Source: Alteromonas indica (GTDB lineage: Bacteria > Pseudomonadota > Gammaproteobacteria > Enterobacterales > Alteromonadaceae). From it: a stretch of 64,000 nt of DNA. The notes under the pieces were generated by a model. That model did no database searches. It was not told the DNA's origin and saw nothing but the letters and a program-made list of their open reading frames with translations. The position numbers and the translations under genes are program-made. The stretch spans positions 372,001-436,000 of the forward strand of contig PYVY01000001.1 in assembly GCA_003056425.1 (NCBI GenBank). The letters are read 5' to 3'. Of this stretch, positions 1-8,690 are shown piece after piece (the first letter of the stretch is position 1; every line of letters begins with the position of its first letter).

Positions 1-2
1 TT

Positions 3-1400
3 GAGAGTTTCCAGGACGATAACGCTGCGCGGCTGGTTATCGACTATATTGACCCGGTGTTTGCCCGCCACCAAATGACTGACGGCGGCTTACGGGTAGA
101 AATTGAGCCTATGACGCGTGAAGAACAAGAAGAGCTTAATACCCAGACTAAGTACACCGGCAAACCTATCTCGCTGGATTTTCAAGACGTCCCCGTGCGC
201 CAGGTTCTCCAGATTATCGCTCAGGTGAATGACTTTAATTTGGTAACCACGGATACAGTAACGGGCAACGTAACTATTCAGCTTGCTGGGGTACCGTGGG
301 ATCAAGCCCTGGAAATGATTTTAAAAATTAAAGGGTTAGATAAACGTCTGGAAGGTAATATTTTACTTGTTGCCCCTGCCGAAGAGCTTACCGCCCGGGA
401 AACTCAGCTGCTACAGTCGCAAAAACAGGTGCAGGACTTAGCCCCCCTGCGAACCGCGAATATTACGGTAAACTATGCCAAAGCCGAAGCCATGGCATTT
501 ATTTTGAAATCACAGGAAGGTGGTATTCTTAGTGATCGCGGTTCGGTCAGTGTAGATGAACGAACTAACACTTTGCTGTTACGTGACACTCAGGCCTCTA
601 TCGACGAGGCGCGCAGTACAATACAGGTCTTAGACATTCCGGTTAAACAGGTATTAATTGAATCGCGCATGGTGACCGTACGAGACAGTGTGGGCGAAGA
701 GCTAGGGGTACGGTGGGGCGTAACTGATCGGGACGGCGATTTGACCGTATCAGGTTCATCTGATGCAGCAGATGTGGCTGCCTCAGGTATTGTGCCTTCG
801 GTTGATAGCCGCATGAACGTATCGTTGCCGGTATCCAGTCCGGCCGGTAGAATAGGGTTTCAGGTGGCAAGCTTGCTCGATGGGACTATTCTTGATTTAG
901 AATTGTCGGCTCTGGAGTCGGAAAACAAAGGCGAAATTATTGCTAGCCCGCGGATTACCGTGGCTAACCAGCAGGAAGCTTATATTGAGCAGGGTACAGA
1001 AATACCCTATGTTCAGGCGACCTCATCGGGCGCAACCTCAGTCGAGTTTAAAAAAGCCGTACTGAGTTTGAAAGTAACGCCCCATATTACACCAGATAAC
1101 CGGGTAATTTTAGATTTAGTGGTTACCCAGGATACCCGCGGTGAAACAGTAGATACATCTACCGGACCGGCGGTGGCGATAGATACGCAGGAAATAAAAA
1201 CGCAGGTTTTGGTAGAGAACGGCGAAACTGTTGTGTTGGGCGGAATTTTCCAACAGTTGAACACTGATGATACATCAAAAGTGCCATTATTCGGGGATTT
1301 ACCCTTTATTGGACGATTATTTAAAAAGACCTCGACGGAATATGAGAAGCGTGAATTGCTCATCTTTGTGACACCAAAAATTGTGACAGAAAGTCTCTAG
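3..1400 (+). CDS. pilQ: Type IV pilus secretin PilQ (5' end outside window)
   Basis: C-terminal part of the outer membrane secretin through which the type IV pilus passes. The frame is open from the first bases of the window, so the GTG at 57 is internal and the true start lies upstream. The visible part has a secretin N-type subdomain (region around RQVLQIIAQVNDFN, binding and oligomerisation), a second N-type domain, then the secretin beta domain with the family signature near PLFGDLPFIGRLF and the closing LLIFVTPKIV. Being followed by aroK and aroB is the classic pilMNOPQ-aroKB order of gammaproteobacteria, which supports the call. An intrinsic terminator follows at once, so aroK probably has its own promoter. 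The truncation is only the window edge. Confidence 0.95.
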   Translation, partial: ESFQDDNAARLVIDYIDPVFARHQMTDGGLRVEIEPMTREEQEELNTQTKYTGKPISLDFQDVPVRQVLQIIAQVNDFNLVTTDTVTGNVTIQLAGVPWDQALEMILKIKGLDKRLEGNILLVAPAEELTARETQLLQSQKQVQDLAPLRTANITVNYAKAEAMAFILKSQEGGILSDRGSVSVDERTNTLLLRDTQASIDEARSTIQVLDIPVKQVLIESRMVTVRDSVGEELGVRWGVTDRDGDLTVSGSSDAADVAASGIVPSVDSRMNVSLPVSSPAGRIGFQVASLLDGTILDLELSALESENKGEIIASPRITVANQQEAYIEQGTEIPYVQATSSGATSVEFKKAVLSLKVTPHITPDNRVILDLVVTQDTRGETVDTSTGPAVAIDTQEIKTQVLVENGETVVLGGIFQQLNTDDTSKVPLFGDLPFIGRLFKKTSTEYEKRELLIFVTPKIVTESL

Positions 1401-1416
1401 CGGCAGTTTTTTCCTC

Positions 1417-1442
1417 AAAAGGCACCTTGAGGGTGCCTTTTT
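1417..1442 (+). terminator. Intrinsic terminator after pilQ
   Basis: Stem GGCACC/GGTGCC, extended by an A run on the left pairing with the T run on the right, loop of about 5 nt, followed by five T. It sits 16 nt after the pilQ stop and closes the pil operon. Confidence 0.85.
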
Positions 1443-1569
1443 AATTTGTAACTTGCTTTAAATTCAAATAGTTACAAAGCTGGCGATTAAAACTGCAACA
1501 AAACTTGCATCGTCATGGATGAAACTGAGATAATCCCGCTCTCGAAAATTTAGCGAGGTTTTAGGAGTG

Positions 1570-1596
1570 GTGCTTATAAAGCAAGTCTATAAGCAC
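1570..1596 (+). other. Inverted repeat in the aroK leader
   Basis: GTGCTTATA and TATAAGCAC form a perfect 9-bp inverted repeat with a 9-nt spacer, about 75 nt before the aroK start. A second inverted repeat lies upstream (TTTGTAAC at 1445-1452, GTTACAAA at 1471-1478). Neither is followed by a T run, so they are not plain terminators. They could be operators or leader RNA structure; nothing in the sequence decides between these. Confidence 0.4.
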
Positions 1597-1671
1597 GCGT
1601 AAATGGGTGGGCAAAGAAGGCTAGACAGACGCACTACCCTCAACATAATGAAAGTTGTGATATAAGCAAAT

Positions 1672-2190
1672 ATGGCTGAAAAACGTAATATCTTTTTGGT
1701 TGGCCCGATGGGCGCAGGCAAAAGTACCATTGGCAGACACCTGGCAGACGAACTTCACCTGGATTTTTTTGACTCCGATCAGGAGATCGAGCGCCGCACC
1801 GGTGCTGACATCACGTGGATTTTCGACTTAGAAGGTGAAGAAGGCTTCCGTAAGCGCGAAGAGCATGTCATTAATGATCTGACCGATAAGCAAGGTATTG
1901 TGCTGGCCACCGGCGGTGGTTCTGTTATGAACAAAGCTGTTCGTAACCGCCTATCTGCGCGCGGAATTGTTGTTTACCTGCAGACCACAATCGACAAACA
2001 AGTGGCTCGTACACAACGGGACAAGCGTCGTCCATTGCTGCAAAATGGCGAGCCCGAAGCTGTACTGCGTGAGCTGGCTGATACTCGCAACCCACTGTAT
2101 GAAGAAGTGGCTGACTATGTAATTGATACCGATGACCAGTCTGCCCGTGCAGTAGCAAACCAGATTATCAGCAAAATTGGTCAGTTCTAG
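1672..2190 (+). CDS. aroK: Shikimate kinase
   Basis: Phosphorylates shikimate to shikimate 3-phosphate with ATP in the cytoplasmic chorismate pathway. The protein is 172 aa, the normal length. It has the P-loop GPMGAGKS at residues 11-18, shikimate-binding acidic residues at D34 and D36, an Arg-rich stretch around 58-62 and the GGG loop at 81-83 that contacts shikimate. The start ATG has only a weak Shine-Dalgarno sequence. It is followed after 19 nt by aroB, as in most gammaproteobacteria. AroK rather than AroL is inferred from the pilQ-aroK-aroB order. Confidence 0.96.
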   Translation: MAEKRNIFLVGPMGAGKSTIGRHLADELHLDFFDSDQEIERRTGADITWIFDLEGEEGFRKREEHVINDLTDKQGIVLATGGGSVMNKAVRNRLSARGIVVYLQTTIDKQVARTQRDKRRPLLQNGEPEAVLRELADTRNPLYEEVADYVIDTDDQSARAVANQIISKIGQF

Positions 2191-2209
2191 ATAAACAGGA
2201 GATACGCTC

Positions 2210-3277
2210 ATGTCGACGCTGCAAGTGGATCTTAACGAGCGTAGCTATCCCATCCAAATAGAAGCCGGTCTGCTATCGCAGGCTGGCTTTTTTGTGCCCT
2301 ATATAAAAGGGCCGCTGGCGGTGGTGGTTACCAATGAAACCGTAGCGCCGCGTTACCTGGATAAGGTAATCGCTGCCTGTGGTGATAAACAGGTAGAAAC
2401 GATTATTCTGCCCGATGGCGAACAATACAAATCGCTGGAGCAATTTGGTCATGTGATGACCCGTCTGCTGGAAATGAACGCAGCCCGCGACACCACCTTA
2501 ATTGCCCTAGGGGGCGGCGTAATAGGCGACTTATGTGGCTTTGTGGCAGCCACTTATCAGCGCGGCGTGCCGTTTATACAGGTCCCCACTACCCTGCTCG
2601 CTCAGGTTGACTCTTCTGTGGGCGGCAAAACAGCGGTGAATCATCCGTTGGGTAAAAACATGATCGGCGCATTTTACCAGCCAATTCTGGTGGCCATCGA
2701 TTTAACTACCCTGCAAACCCTTCCCGCACGCGAATTTGCCGCGGGCATGGCTGAGGTTATTAAGTATGGCATTATTTACGATGCTGACTTTTTTGCCTGG
2801 CTTGAGCGCAATACAGCGCCCTTACGCGCACTTGATACCGCCACGCTGGCCTATGCCATTCAACGCTGCTGTGAAATAAAAGCTGAGGTCGTTGCCCAGG
2901 ATGAACGCGAAGGTGGCTTACGTGCAATTCTTAACCTGGGCCATACTTTTGGCCATGCTATTGAAGCGGAGCAAGGTTATGGCAACTGGTTACACGGTGA
3001 AGCAGTTGCTGCGGGAATGGTAATGGCATGTCAGGCTGCCGCTGCGCTTAGCTGGCAGACCCAGCAACAAGTCGAGCAGGTTACTGCTTTAATCAAAGCG
3101 TTTGAGCTACCGGTAGACGGCCCCGTTACTATGTCATTTGATGCGTATATGCAACATATGCGCAGAGACAAAAAAGTGGAGGCGGGCAACATCCGCTTTG
3201 TATTGCCCCAGGGGATAGGAAAAGCGGTAATTACAAAGGATGTCAGTGACGATATTCTGCGTGCTATAGTGGGCTAA
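2210..3277 (+). CDS. aroB: 3-dehydroquinate synthase
   Basis: Converts DAHP to 3-dehydroquinate, step two of the shikimate pathway, using NAD and a divalent metal. The 355-aa length is typical. Visible signatures are the dinucleotide-binding GGGVIGD at 101-107, [13 protein letters not shown] around 134-146, and metal ligands E182 (AEVIKYG), H245/H249 ([10 protein letters not shown]) and H262 (HGEAVAAGM). The start has the upstream SD-like AGGAGA. It is co-transcribed with aroK and probably with damX 62 nt downstream. Confidence 0.97.
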   Translation: MSTLQVDLNERSYPIQIEAGLLSQAGFFVPYIKGPLAVVVTNETVAPRYLDKVIAACGDKQVETIILPDGEQYKSLEQFGHVMTRLLEMNAARDTTLIALGGGVIGDLCGFVAATYQRGVPFIQVPTTLLAQVDSSVGGKTAVNHPLGKNMIGAFYQPILVAIDLTTLQTLPAREFAAGMAEVIKYGIIYDADFFAWLERNTAPLRALDTATLAYAIQRCCEIKAEVVAQDEREGGLRAILNLGHTFGHAIEAEQGYGNWLHGEAVAAGMVMACQAAAALSWQTQQQVEQVTALIKAFELPVDGPVTMSFDAYMQHMRRDKKVEAGNIRFVLPQGIGKAVITKDVSDDILRAIVG

Positions 3278-3339
3278 CAGACGTATTTTCCCTGCCTGGT
3301 AATGTTATCGTTGCTGGCAGGGTATTTAAGGGAACGCGC

Positions 3340-4887
3340 ATGCACTCGCAATTGCATGAACGATTAGAATATCTGGTGAATTTTTCCTCACAGCTGATTT
3401 TTGTCAGCGGGGATTCTATTGCCCAGCAACAAAAAACCCTTGAAGCATTTGTTTTCAACCAGCACGATGAAACGGACATTGCCTATCTTACCGCGCAACC
3501 TGCGCTGGAATTAAGCGACTACCGCCGCCAGCTTTGTCGCCAGCTATTAGGGCAGCTTGTCGGCAGCTATGTCAGGCCGCTAAATGAGCTATTGGCAGAG
3601 CTTAATACCCATAATGGTCCTATTCTTATCACCATTACCCAAGCTGAACACCTTCCCGATGCACTGTTGCAGGAATTGTGGGATTTAGTGCTGCAAAGCC
3701 GTTTTGCCAGTAATAAGCAGCATTTGAATGTGTTGCTATTCGGCCAAAGCGCCTGGGCTGAAAACGCTAAACAGTGGTTACCGGCCAAAAATTCAGATAC
3801 ACCTCTGCTTATTAGCAGTCAGTCGGTGATGGCCGAACAAGGCGGCACGGATCTGGATAGAATGATCGTTAAACGCCGCGAAGCCTTCCACGAACATTTG
3901 TTAAAGCGTCAGCAACTGGGTAACCCAGTAAAGACTAACCGATTAGCATCTCCATGGTTTTGGGTTAGCGCTACGTTAGTATTTTTGGTCAGTTTTACTG
4001 CCCTGGTGGCTTGGCAATACGGCAGCGATATCAGTGCGCTGTTTCAACCGCTGGACAGTCAACCACCTCAGGTAGAGGAGCCCTTGGCGCTGCCCGGCTC
4101 AGCGTTTAGCGAACTTACCGAGAGCGCCGCAGCTGGAACGGATAGCGCCGCGGCTGAAACGAATAGCGCCGCGGCCCAACTAGATAGCTTCCCAACATCA
4201 ACGGCGCAAGCCGACCAACCGGCGATAACGGCTGATAACAGCGATGCCTCGGATAGCATTGCCGGTGATACGCAGCCAACCCGGCCAGCCTCCGTTAGCC
4301 AGGATACGCCGCTAAGCAACAATGCCCGGGTATCATCCTGGGCAGCACAAATGGATGCCTGGGATAAGCGGCCCAAAGAGGCTCAGCATAACCAAACCGG
4401 GAACGAAATGGACACGGCCGCCGCCCCGAATCAAACTCCAGCCACCCGCTCAGCGCAGGTGTTGCCGGCTGCGTTGGTGAAGCAGGCTCAACAGCTCAGC
4501 GCACAGATTGCAGCAGCTGCCCCCCTACCGCAGAACCCGCCCGGTCCCAACACCGCCCCGGTCCAGCCAATGACGACAGAACCACAGGTAGACAATGCAC
4601 GCCTGTTACAGGCGGTGACGGCCGAAGACTATGTAGTACAACTAGCCGGGCTGAAGGACGCGACTCTGCTGCGTCAGTTTGTAAGCGATTACCGCCTGGG
4701 AGAGCAAGTATGGATTTACCGTACCCAACGATACGGGGGCCCATGGTATGTACTGTTATTTAAACAGCCCTTTGCATCGGTGGCAGAAGCGCGCAGAGCA
4801 ATCCCGCTATTACCTGACTTTCCGCGCAAAAACGAAGCCTTTGTAAAATCGGGGGCTCAGATATTGGCCGAAATATCCGCCCAATAA
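3340..4887 (+). CDS. damX: DamX-like SPOR-domain cell division protein
   Basis: Inner membrane protein that binds septal peptidoglycan through a C-terminal SPOR domain. Residues 1-200 look like an ExeA/AAA-type ATPase fold that has lost its P-loop (GDSIAQQQKT stands where a Walker A would be), with a Walker B-like LITITQAEHLP around 95-105. One membrane helix lies at about 206-226. A long Ala/Pro/Ser/Thr/Gln-rich periplasmic linker (230-425) follows, then the SPOR domain at about 430-510, starting DYVVQLAG. The start has a good SD (AAGGGA). Its place directly after aroB matches E. coli damX. In E. coli dam follows directly; here a diguanylate cyclase gene lies between. An intrinsic terminator ends the unit. 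Confidence 0.9.
   Translation: MHSQLHERLEYLVNFSSQLIFVSGDSIAQQQKTLEAFVFNQHDETDIAYLTAQPALELSDYRRQLCRQLLGQLVGSYVRPLNELLAELNTHNGPILITITQAEHLPDALLQELWDLVLQSRFASNKQHLNVLLFGQSAWAENAKQWLPAKNSDTPLLISSQSVMAEQGGTDLDRMIVKRREAFHEHLLKRQQLGNPVKTNRLASPWFWVSATLVFLVSFTALVAWQYGSDISALFQPLDSQPPQVEEPLALPGSAFSELTESAAAGTDSAAAETNSAAAQLDSFPTSTAQADQPAITADNSDASDSIAGDTQPTRPASVSQDTPLSNNARVSSWAAQMDAWDKRPKEAQHNQTGNEMDTAAAPNQTPATRSAQVLPAALVKQAQQLSAQIAAAAPLPQNPPGPNTAPVQPMTTEPQVDNARLLQAVTAEDYVVQLAGLKDATLLRQFVSDYRLGEQVWIYRTQRYGGPWYVLLFKQPFASVAEARRAIPLLPDFPRKNEAFVKSGAQILAEISAQ
4120..4182 (+). repeat. Three tandem 21-bp units inside damX
   Basis: Three consecutive imperfect 21-bp copies sharing the core AGCGCCGC, at 4120-4140, 4141-4161 and 4162-4182. 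They encode the seven-residue units ending SAAAGTD / SAAAETN / SAAAQLD in the periplasmic linker. Copy number changes would stay in frame, so the linker could vary in length between strains. Confidence 0.75.
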
Positions 4888-4894
4888 TAGTAAT

Positions 4895-4917
4895 GCCTTG
4901 CTAAGTAAGGCTTTTTT
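4895..4917 (+). terminator. Intrinsic terminator after damX
   Basis: Stem GCCTTGC/GTAAGGC (one G-T pair) with a 3-nt loop, followed by six T, starting 8 nt after the damX stop. It separates the aroKB-damX unit from the downstream GGDEF gene. Confidence 0.8.
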
Positions 4918-5158
4918 ATTATATAAATAGAATGTGTATTTTCTTATATAGATGAATCTACTGCATATCTGCGACGTTGTGCGCCAGTATCCCGCATTTA
5001 GCAGCAATTTAATGCATTTAGTCTGATCAATTTCACAACGTCTTCGGTATACATTCCAATATTAATAAAAACGGATGAGCAGTATTCTATAGTCCGCCTG
5101 GTGCTTATAGCCAAAATAATGCATTAGTTGTCGGCTAGGGAACGCCCAATTTATTACC

Positions 5159-6622
5159 ATGCAAAAGTACTCATTATTAAGTTCTGCACCGCACAGGTTG
5201 CAATACGGCATTCTTGCTGTCTTGTCGCTGAGCATTCTGGCGGGCTCAATTTGGGTGCTGCAGATCGCGCAGACGCCTAGCATCCCCTCTTATGGGTTCT
5301 TAGGAGTTTATGGTACCTCGGTATTCATATTCGAACTTATCTCCGCCATTCTGCTGTTTGCTCATTATCGGCAAACCAAACTACTTACCTTTGCACTACT
5401 AAGCATGGCCTATTTGTGGGTGGCACTATTAGCGCCGTTTCAAATATTTTTACTTACCGATAGTTTGGGCCAATTTTCGTTGGTCACCGCGTCCAACGGA
5501 GATGCAGCCTGGTTGTGGATTGCGTGGCACATCGGTTTTCCGGTACTCGTTGCTGCCGCGATGCTGGTTAACGGCGATTATTCATTGAAGGTGCGCAGAG
5601 TATGGCTATGGGCAGCAGGTTTGTTCGGAACCCAGATAGCGGTAGCCACCTTACTGTTATTGGCCACACTCTTGTCCTGGTTTGCTTTACCCACCCTTAT
5701 CTCTCCAAGCCGCGACTTTTCCGATAGTCTGTCCTTAGTCTACGGACCACTGGTAATGTTTAGTTGTGCACTGGCGTTAACTATCGTGGTGGTGAAAGGC
5801 AAATTTGAAAATGTGATTTATTCCTGGCTTGCCGTCGCCATGCTGGCAATGTTGTGCGAAAGCGTAGTGGTCATTTATTCGGGTTCACGGTTTAGTTATG
5901 GCTGGTACGCAGCCCGTGTGTTAAACATTATTTCCTCGGCTGCCGTGGTGGTGTCTCTGCTTATTGAAAACATTAAGCTGCAATATAAAGTCGTTGAGCA
6001 GAACAGTACTTTAAAACGCATGGCCACAATGGACGAGTTATCCGGCCTGGCCAACCGGCGGGAATTAGATGAACGCTTAAAAGCCGAAATTCAGCGGGCA
6101 ATGCGTGAGCGTACACCTATCAGTCTGATATTGGCAGATGTCGACCGGTTCAAAAAATTTAATGATAATCATGGTCATCTGGTGGGTGATTTGTGCCTCA
6201 AGCACGTAGCAAGTTGTCTGCAGCGCAATATATTACGGCATACTGACTTGGCCGCGCGATATGGCGGCGAAGAATTTGCTATTTTGTTGCCTAACACCCA
6301 CGAAGAAGATGCCGCAGACCTTGCCGAGCATGTGCGTAAAACAATTGCCTACTCGCCTATTGTGATGGATAACGGCAAAATATTATCGGTTACCGCCAGC
6401 TTCGGTGTTGCCACCCTCATCCCCAATGCCGCCAGCGATGCAACTGAATTATTGAGAACAGCAGACAGTGCGCTTTATCACGCCAAAGAGAGCGGCCGAA
6501 ACTGCGTTCAGCGTCCCCCGCAAAGTTGGCATAGCCATCGTGATGAGCTTGAACAAAAAATTAGTGCTAATGCCCGTTATTTGCGCAGCGGCACTGCGGT
6601 TAAATCTATTAAAGCCGGCTAG
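5159..6622 (+). CDS. Membrane-bound diguanylate cyclase (MASE4-like sensor + GGDEF)
   Basis: Predicted to make cyclic di-GMP from two GTP. The N-terminal ~285 residues hold about eight hydrophobic helices, with a WIAWHIGFP stretch near 120 that resembles MASE4-type membrane sensors (assignment from memory of the family). A short coiled linker leads to a GGDEF domain. The active-site motif is GGEEF at 369-373, an intact variant. An RxxD product-inhibition site (RHTD) stands five residues before it, so the enzyme should be active and feedback-inhibited. The start ATG has only a weak SD. The gene sits alone between damX and dam, where E. coli has nothing, and is preceded by a terminator, so it is its own transcription unit. 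Confidence 0.88.
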   Translation: MQKYSLLSSAPHRLQYGILAVLSLSILAGSIWVLQIAQTPSIPSYGFLGVYGTSVFIFELISAILLFAHYRQTKLLTFALLSMAYLWVALLAPFQIFLLTDSLGQFSLVTASNGDAAWLWIAWHIGFPVLVAAAMLVNGDYSLKVRRVWLWAAGLFGTQIAVATLLLLATLLSWFALPTLISPSRDFSDSLSLVYGPLVMFSCALALTIVVVKGKFENVIYSWLAVAMLAMLCESVVVIYSGSRFSYGWYAARVLNIISSAAVVVSLLIENIKLQYKVVEQNSTLKRMATMDELSGLANRRELDERLKAEIQRAMRERTPISLILADVDRFKKFNDNHGHLVGDLCLKHVASCLQRNILRHTDLAARYGGEEFAILLPNTHEEDAADLAEHVRKTIAYSPIVMDNGKILSVTASFGVATLIPNAASDATELLRTADSALYHAKESGRNCVQRPPQSWHSHRDELEQKISANARYLRSGTAVKSIKAG

Positions 6623-6804
6623 CCACCTTTCTTTTTGGCGATTAAATTGCGAGGGAATAACCAAAATCCTTACTTGTGAGATAAGTAATCCTTCTCAAAA
6701 GGCTTTTGCTGTTGTCGCGATCGTTGATGCCGGATACAATCACCGGGTAGGTATTGTGTTGGTCTGCTTTGTCTGACTCTTTTTAAGCGCTGCACCTTTT
6801 TGCT

Positions 6805-6834
6805 GATAACATCAGTTTTTCCGATAACATCAGT
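6805..6834. repeat. Direct repeat upstream of dam
   Basis: GATAACATCAGT occurs twice (6805-6816 and 6823-6834) with an 18-bp period. Each copy lies within or beside the small palindrome CTGAT-AAC-ATCAG, and the first is followed by five T. It lies 65-95 nt before dam. Possible uses are a tandem regulator site or a weak terminator. Confidence 0.5.
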
Positions 6835-6898
6835 ACATTTAGCTACTGGCGGCACGTAAACAGCGGCTTAGACTGCGTGTAGGTATTATTCAATCACC

Positions 6899-7744
6899 AT
6901 GATGCAAAAGAAAAACCGGGCTTTCCTGAAGTGGGCCGGGGGTAAGTACAGTCTGGTAGAGCACATTAACGCAAAGTTACCACAGGCCAACAAGCTTATT
7001 GAGCCGTTTGTCGGTGCAGGCTCTGTGTTTTTGAACTCCGATTTCAAACATTACCTGCTCAACGATATTAATCCGGATTTAATTAATCTTTACAATTTGC
7101 TCAAAGCGCAACCTGAGGCCGTAATTCACGACACCAGTCGTTTTTTCACGCCCGAATTTAATCAGGAGGCGAATTACTACGCCTTACGCGATGAATTTAA
7201 CCGCACCAGCGATGAGTATTACCGGGCTATCTTATTTGTTTACCTTAACCGCCATGGTTACAACGGCTTGTGTCGCTATAGTTTGGGGGGCAGGTTCAAC
7301 GTCCCCTTCGGCCGCTATAAAAAGCCATACTTCCCGGCGGCTGAAATGCACTATTTTGCCGAAAAAGCCCAACGCGCAACATTTACCTGCTTATCTTTTG
7401 AAAAAGTGTTTAGCCGAGCGCGTAAGGGTAATGTAATTTACTGTGACCCTCCTTATGCTCCCATTAGCAAAACCGCTGCATTCACAAGTTATTCGGCCCG
7501 TAGTTTTGGGATGGATGCTCAGAGCACTCTTGCCCGATTGGCTGCGCAAACCTCAAAAACTCGTGGTATTCCCGTGCTTATCTCCAATCACGACCTACCG
7601 ATAATTCGACAACTATACAGTAACGCGGCATTTACCCCGTTAACGGTAAAGCGTTCAATTAGTCAAAAGGGAAATATGCGTAAACCGGTAGCAGAAATAC
7701 TGGCGTATTTTGCGCCTCATGAGTTGCCGCGCTCGCGCCGTTAA
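6899..7744 (+). CDS. dam: DNA adenine methylase (GATC)
   Basis: N6-adenine methyltransferase of the alpha amino-MTase group, expected to methylate GATC for mismatch repair and replication control. The 281-aa length is normal. Motifs are FLKWAGGK at 9-16, the AdoMet-binding EPFVGAGSVF at 35-44 and the catalytic DPPY at 183-186. Two ATG codons stand in tandem at 6899 and 6902; either could start translation. The stop overlaps that of the opposing DUF2970 gene. Here dam is separated from rpe by about 2.1 kb of other genes, unlike the compact E. coli operon. Confidence 0.96.
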   Translation: MMQKKNRAFLKWAGGKYSLVEHINAKLPQANKLIEPFVGAGSVFLNSDFKHYLLNDINPDLINLYNLLKAQPEAVIHDTSRFFTPEFNQEANYYALRDEFNRTSDEYYRAILFVYLNRHGYNGLCRYSLGGRFNVPFGRYKKPYFPAAEMHYFAEKAQRATFTCLSFEKVFSRARKGNVIYCDPPYAPISKTAAFTSYSARSFGMDAQSTLARLAAQTSKTRGIPVLISNHDLPIIRQLYSNAAFTPLTVKRSISQKGNMRKPVAEILAYFAPHELPRSRR

Positions 7745-7935
7745 GCAGTGATATACCTTACCAGCGCTAACAAACCGACAATCAGCAAAATAACAAATAC
7801 AATGCCGGTAATCACATAAGGCACAATACTCGTGTTGGAAAAGTCTCGTTGGTAATTATGGTGACTCTGCACGCCAAAGGCACTGGCCAATACACTTAAT
7901 ACAACCGTGAAAAAGCCTGCTTTAGTGGAAGCCAT
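7741..7935 (-). CDS. DUF2970 small membrane protein
   Basis: A 64-aa protein with an N-terminal SVLASAFGVQSHHNYQRDF stretch and one strong membrane helix at about 37-62. The pattern (hydrophobic helix, FGVQS, then N-RDF) is that of DUF2970 proteins common in Alteromonadales and related groups; function unknown. Its stop codon overlaps the dam stop on the other strand. The start lies 2 nt after the stop of the upstream small gene, so the two are probably translated together. No strong SD of its own is seen. Confidence 0.8.
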   Translation of the reverse strand: MASTKAGFFTVVLSVLASAFGVQSHHNYQRDFSNTSIVPYVITGIVFVILLIVGLLALVRYITA

Positions 7936-7937
7936 GA

Positions 7938-8240
7938 CTAACGGGAAGGGCCAGAGGAAAAGCGGTTATCACTATGGCCACCGTCAAGCAGCTCAAGTAA
8001 ATCCAGAAAGTGAAATTGATAAGACCGAGACTGACCCTGGACCCATTGCTGCCAGCTGATGGAGGGGGTATCAAGACAATCGGGCGAAGCCTCTGCTACC
8101 TTAGCAGCCGGTAGTTCGAGGTGCATATTTTCAAGACAGGCGTGGTTATTGGCGGGTAGCATAAATGCGCTAAACATCCATACCGCACCAGTGGTAGCAG
8201 CAACGGCCATTATTGATTTAGTGCGAGCTTTGGTCACCAT
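7938..8240 (-). CDS. Small membrane-anchored protein of unknown function
   Basis: About 100 aa with one hydrophobic helix near the N terminus (SIMAVAATTGAVWMFSAFML), then a soluble part with two Cys residues and a segment SYQFHFLDLLELLDG. I do not recognise the family. Support for coding: it is tightly coupled (2 nt) to the DUF2970 gene, its composition is protein-like, and the opposing frame is less plausible. The start is uncertain: ATG at 8240 has CAGG upstream, ATG at 8261 would add seven residues. The soluble part is probably periplasmic. Confidence 0.6.
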   Translation of the reverse strand: MVTKARTKSIMAVAATTGAVWMFSAFMLPANNHACLENMHLELPAAKVAEASPDCLDTPSISWQQWVQGQSRSYQFHFLDLLELLDGGHSDNRFSSGPSR

Positions 8241-8261
8241 GAGCCTGACATTATCGTACAT

Positions 8262-8640
8262 TATTTAAGCTCATTATAATCTCCTGGCGCTTAATCACAA
8301 GGCTTTGTTGCGCTTGTTTTGGCCAGTATATGTCCTTTTATACTGCAAAGCACGAACCCACGCTCGTGCATGGACACAGGTTTTTATTACCCGTGTTAGC
8401 GCTAACCCAGCGCCCCGTCCCTGCTGATAGCCCGAACCAAATGCCCTAGCCAGGCTGCGCGCTAAAGCCATAGGGTAATTAGCGCATGAAACGGTTACTG
8501 CAGGCCCATAACCTACGCAGCATGGTGCGAGTTATGGATTATCAGGTTCTGCTCTTATAACAAGCTGAGCCTGCATCTAAGAAACCACAAAACGTTTTGC
8601 AATCACGCGTTACGCGTCAAAACAGTAGCCGGAAAAGCAC
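8262..8640. other. Intergenic region, no gene seen
   Basis: No supportable coding frame. It contains a perfect 12-bp palindrome GTTAGCGCTAAC at about 8394-8405, resembling LacI-family operators, and an inverted pair CCATAAC...GTTATGG at about 8502-8534. It probably carries the promoter of the small leftward gene pair. Confidence 0.4.
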
Positions 8641-8674
8641 AAAAAAGGCCAGTGCAGCATGGTGCCCTGGCCTT
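8641..8674 (-). terminator. Intrinsic terminator of the outer membrane protein gene
   Basis: On the minus strand, AAGGCCAG and CTGGCCTT form an 8-bp stem followed by six T, starting about 17 nt after the stop of the gene at 8691-9419. Confidence 0.85.
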
Positions 8675-8690
8675 CTTCTTTATCGACGCG

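Noticed and set aside
8394..8405. GTTAGCGCTAAC palindrome as a LacI-family operator
   Set aside because: The TAGCGCTAA word recurs inside coding sequence here (about 9030, 9310) and near 63556; no LacI-type regulator or sugar gene adjoins it.
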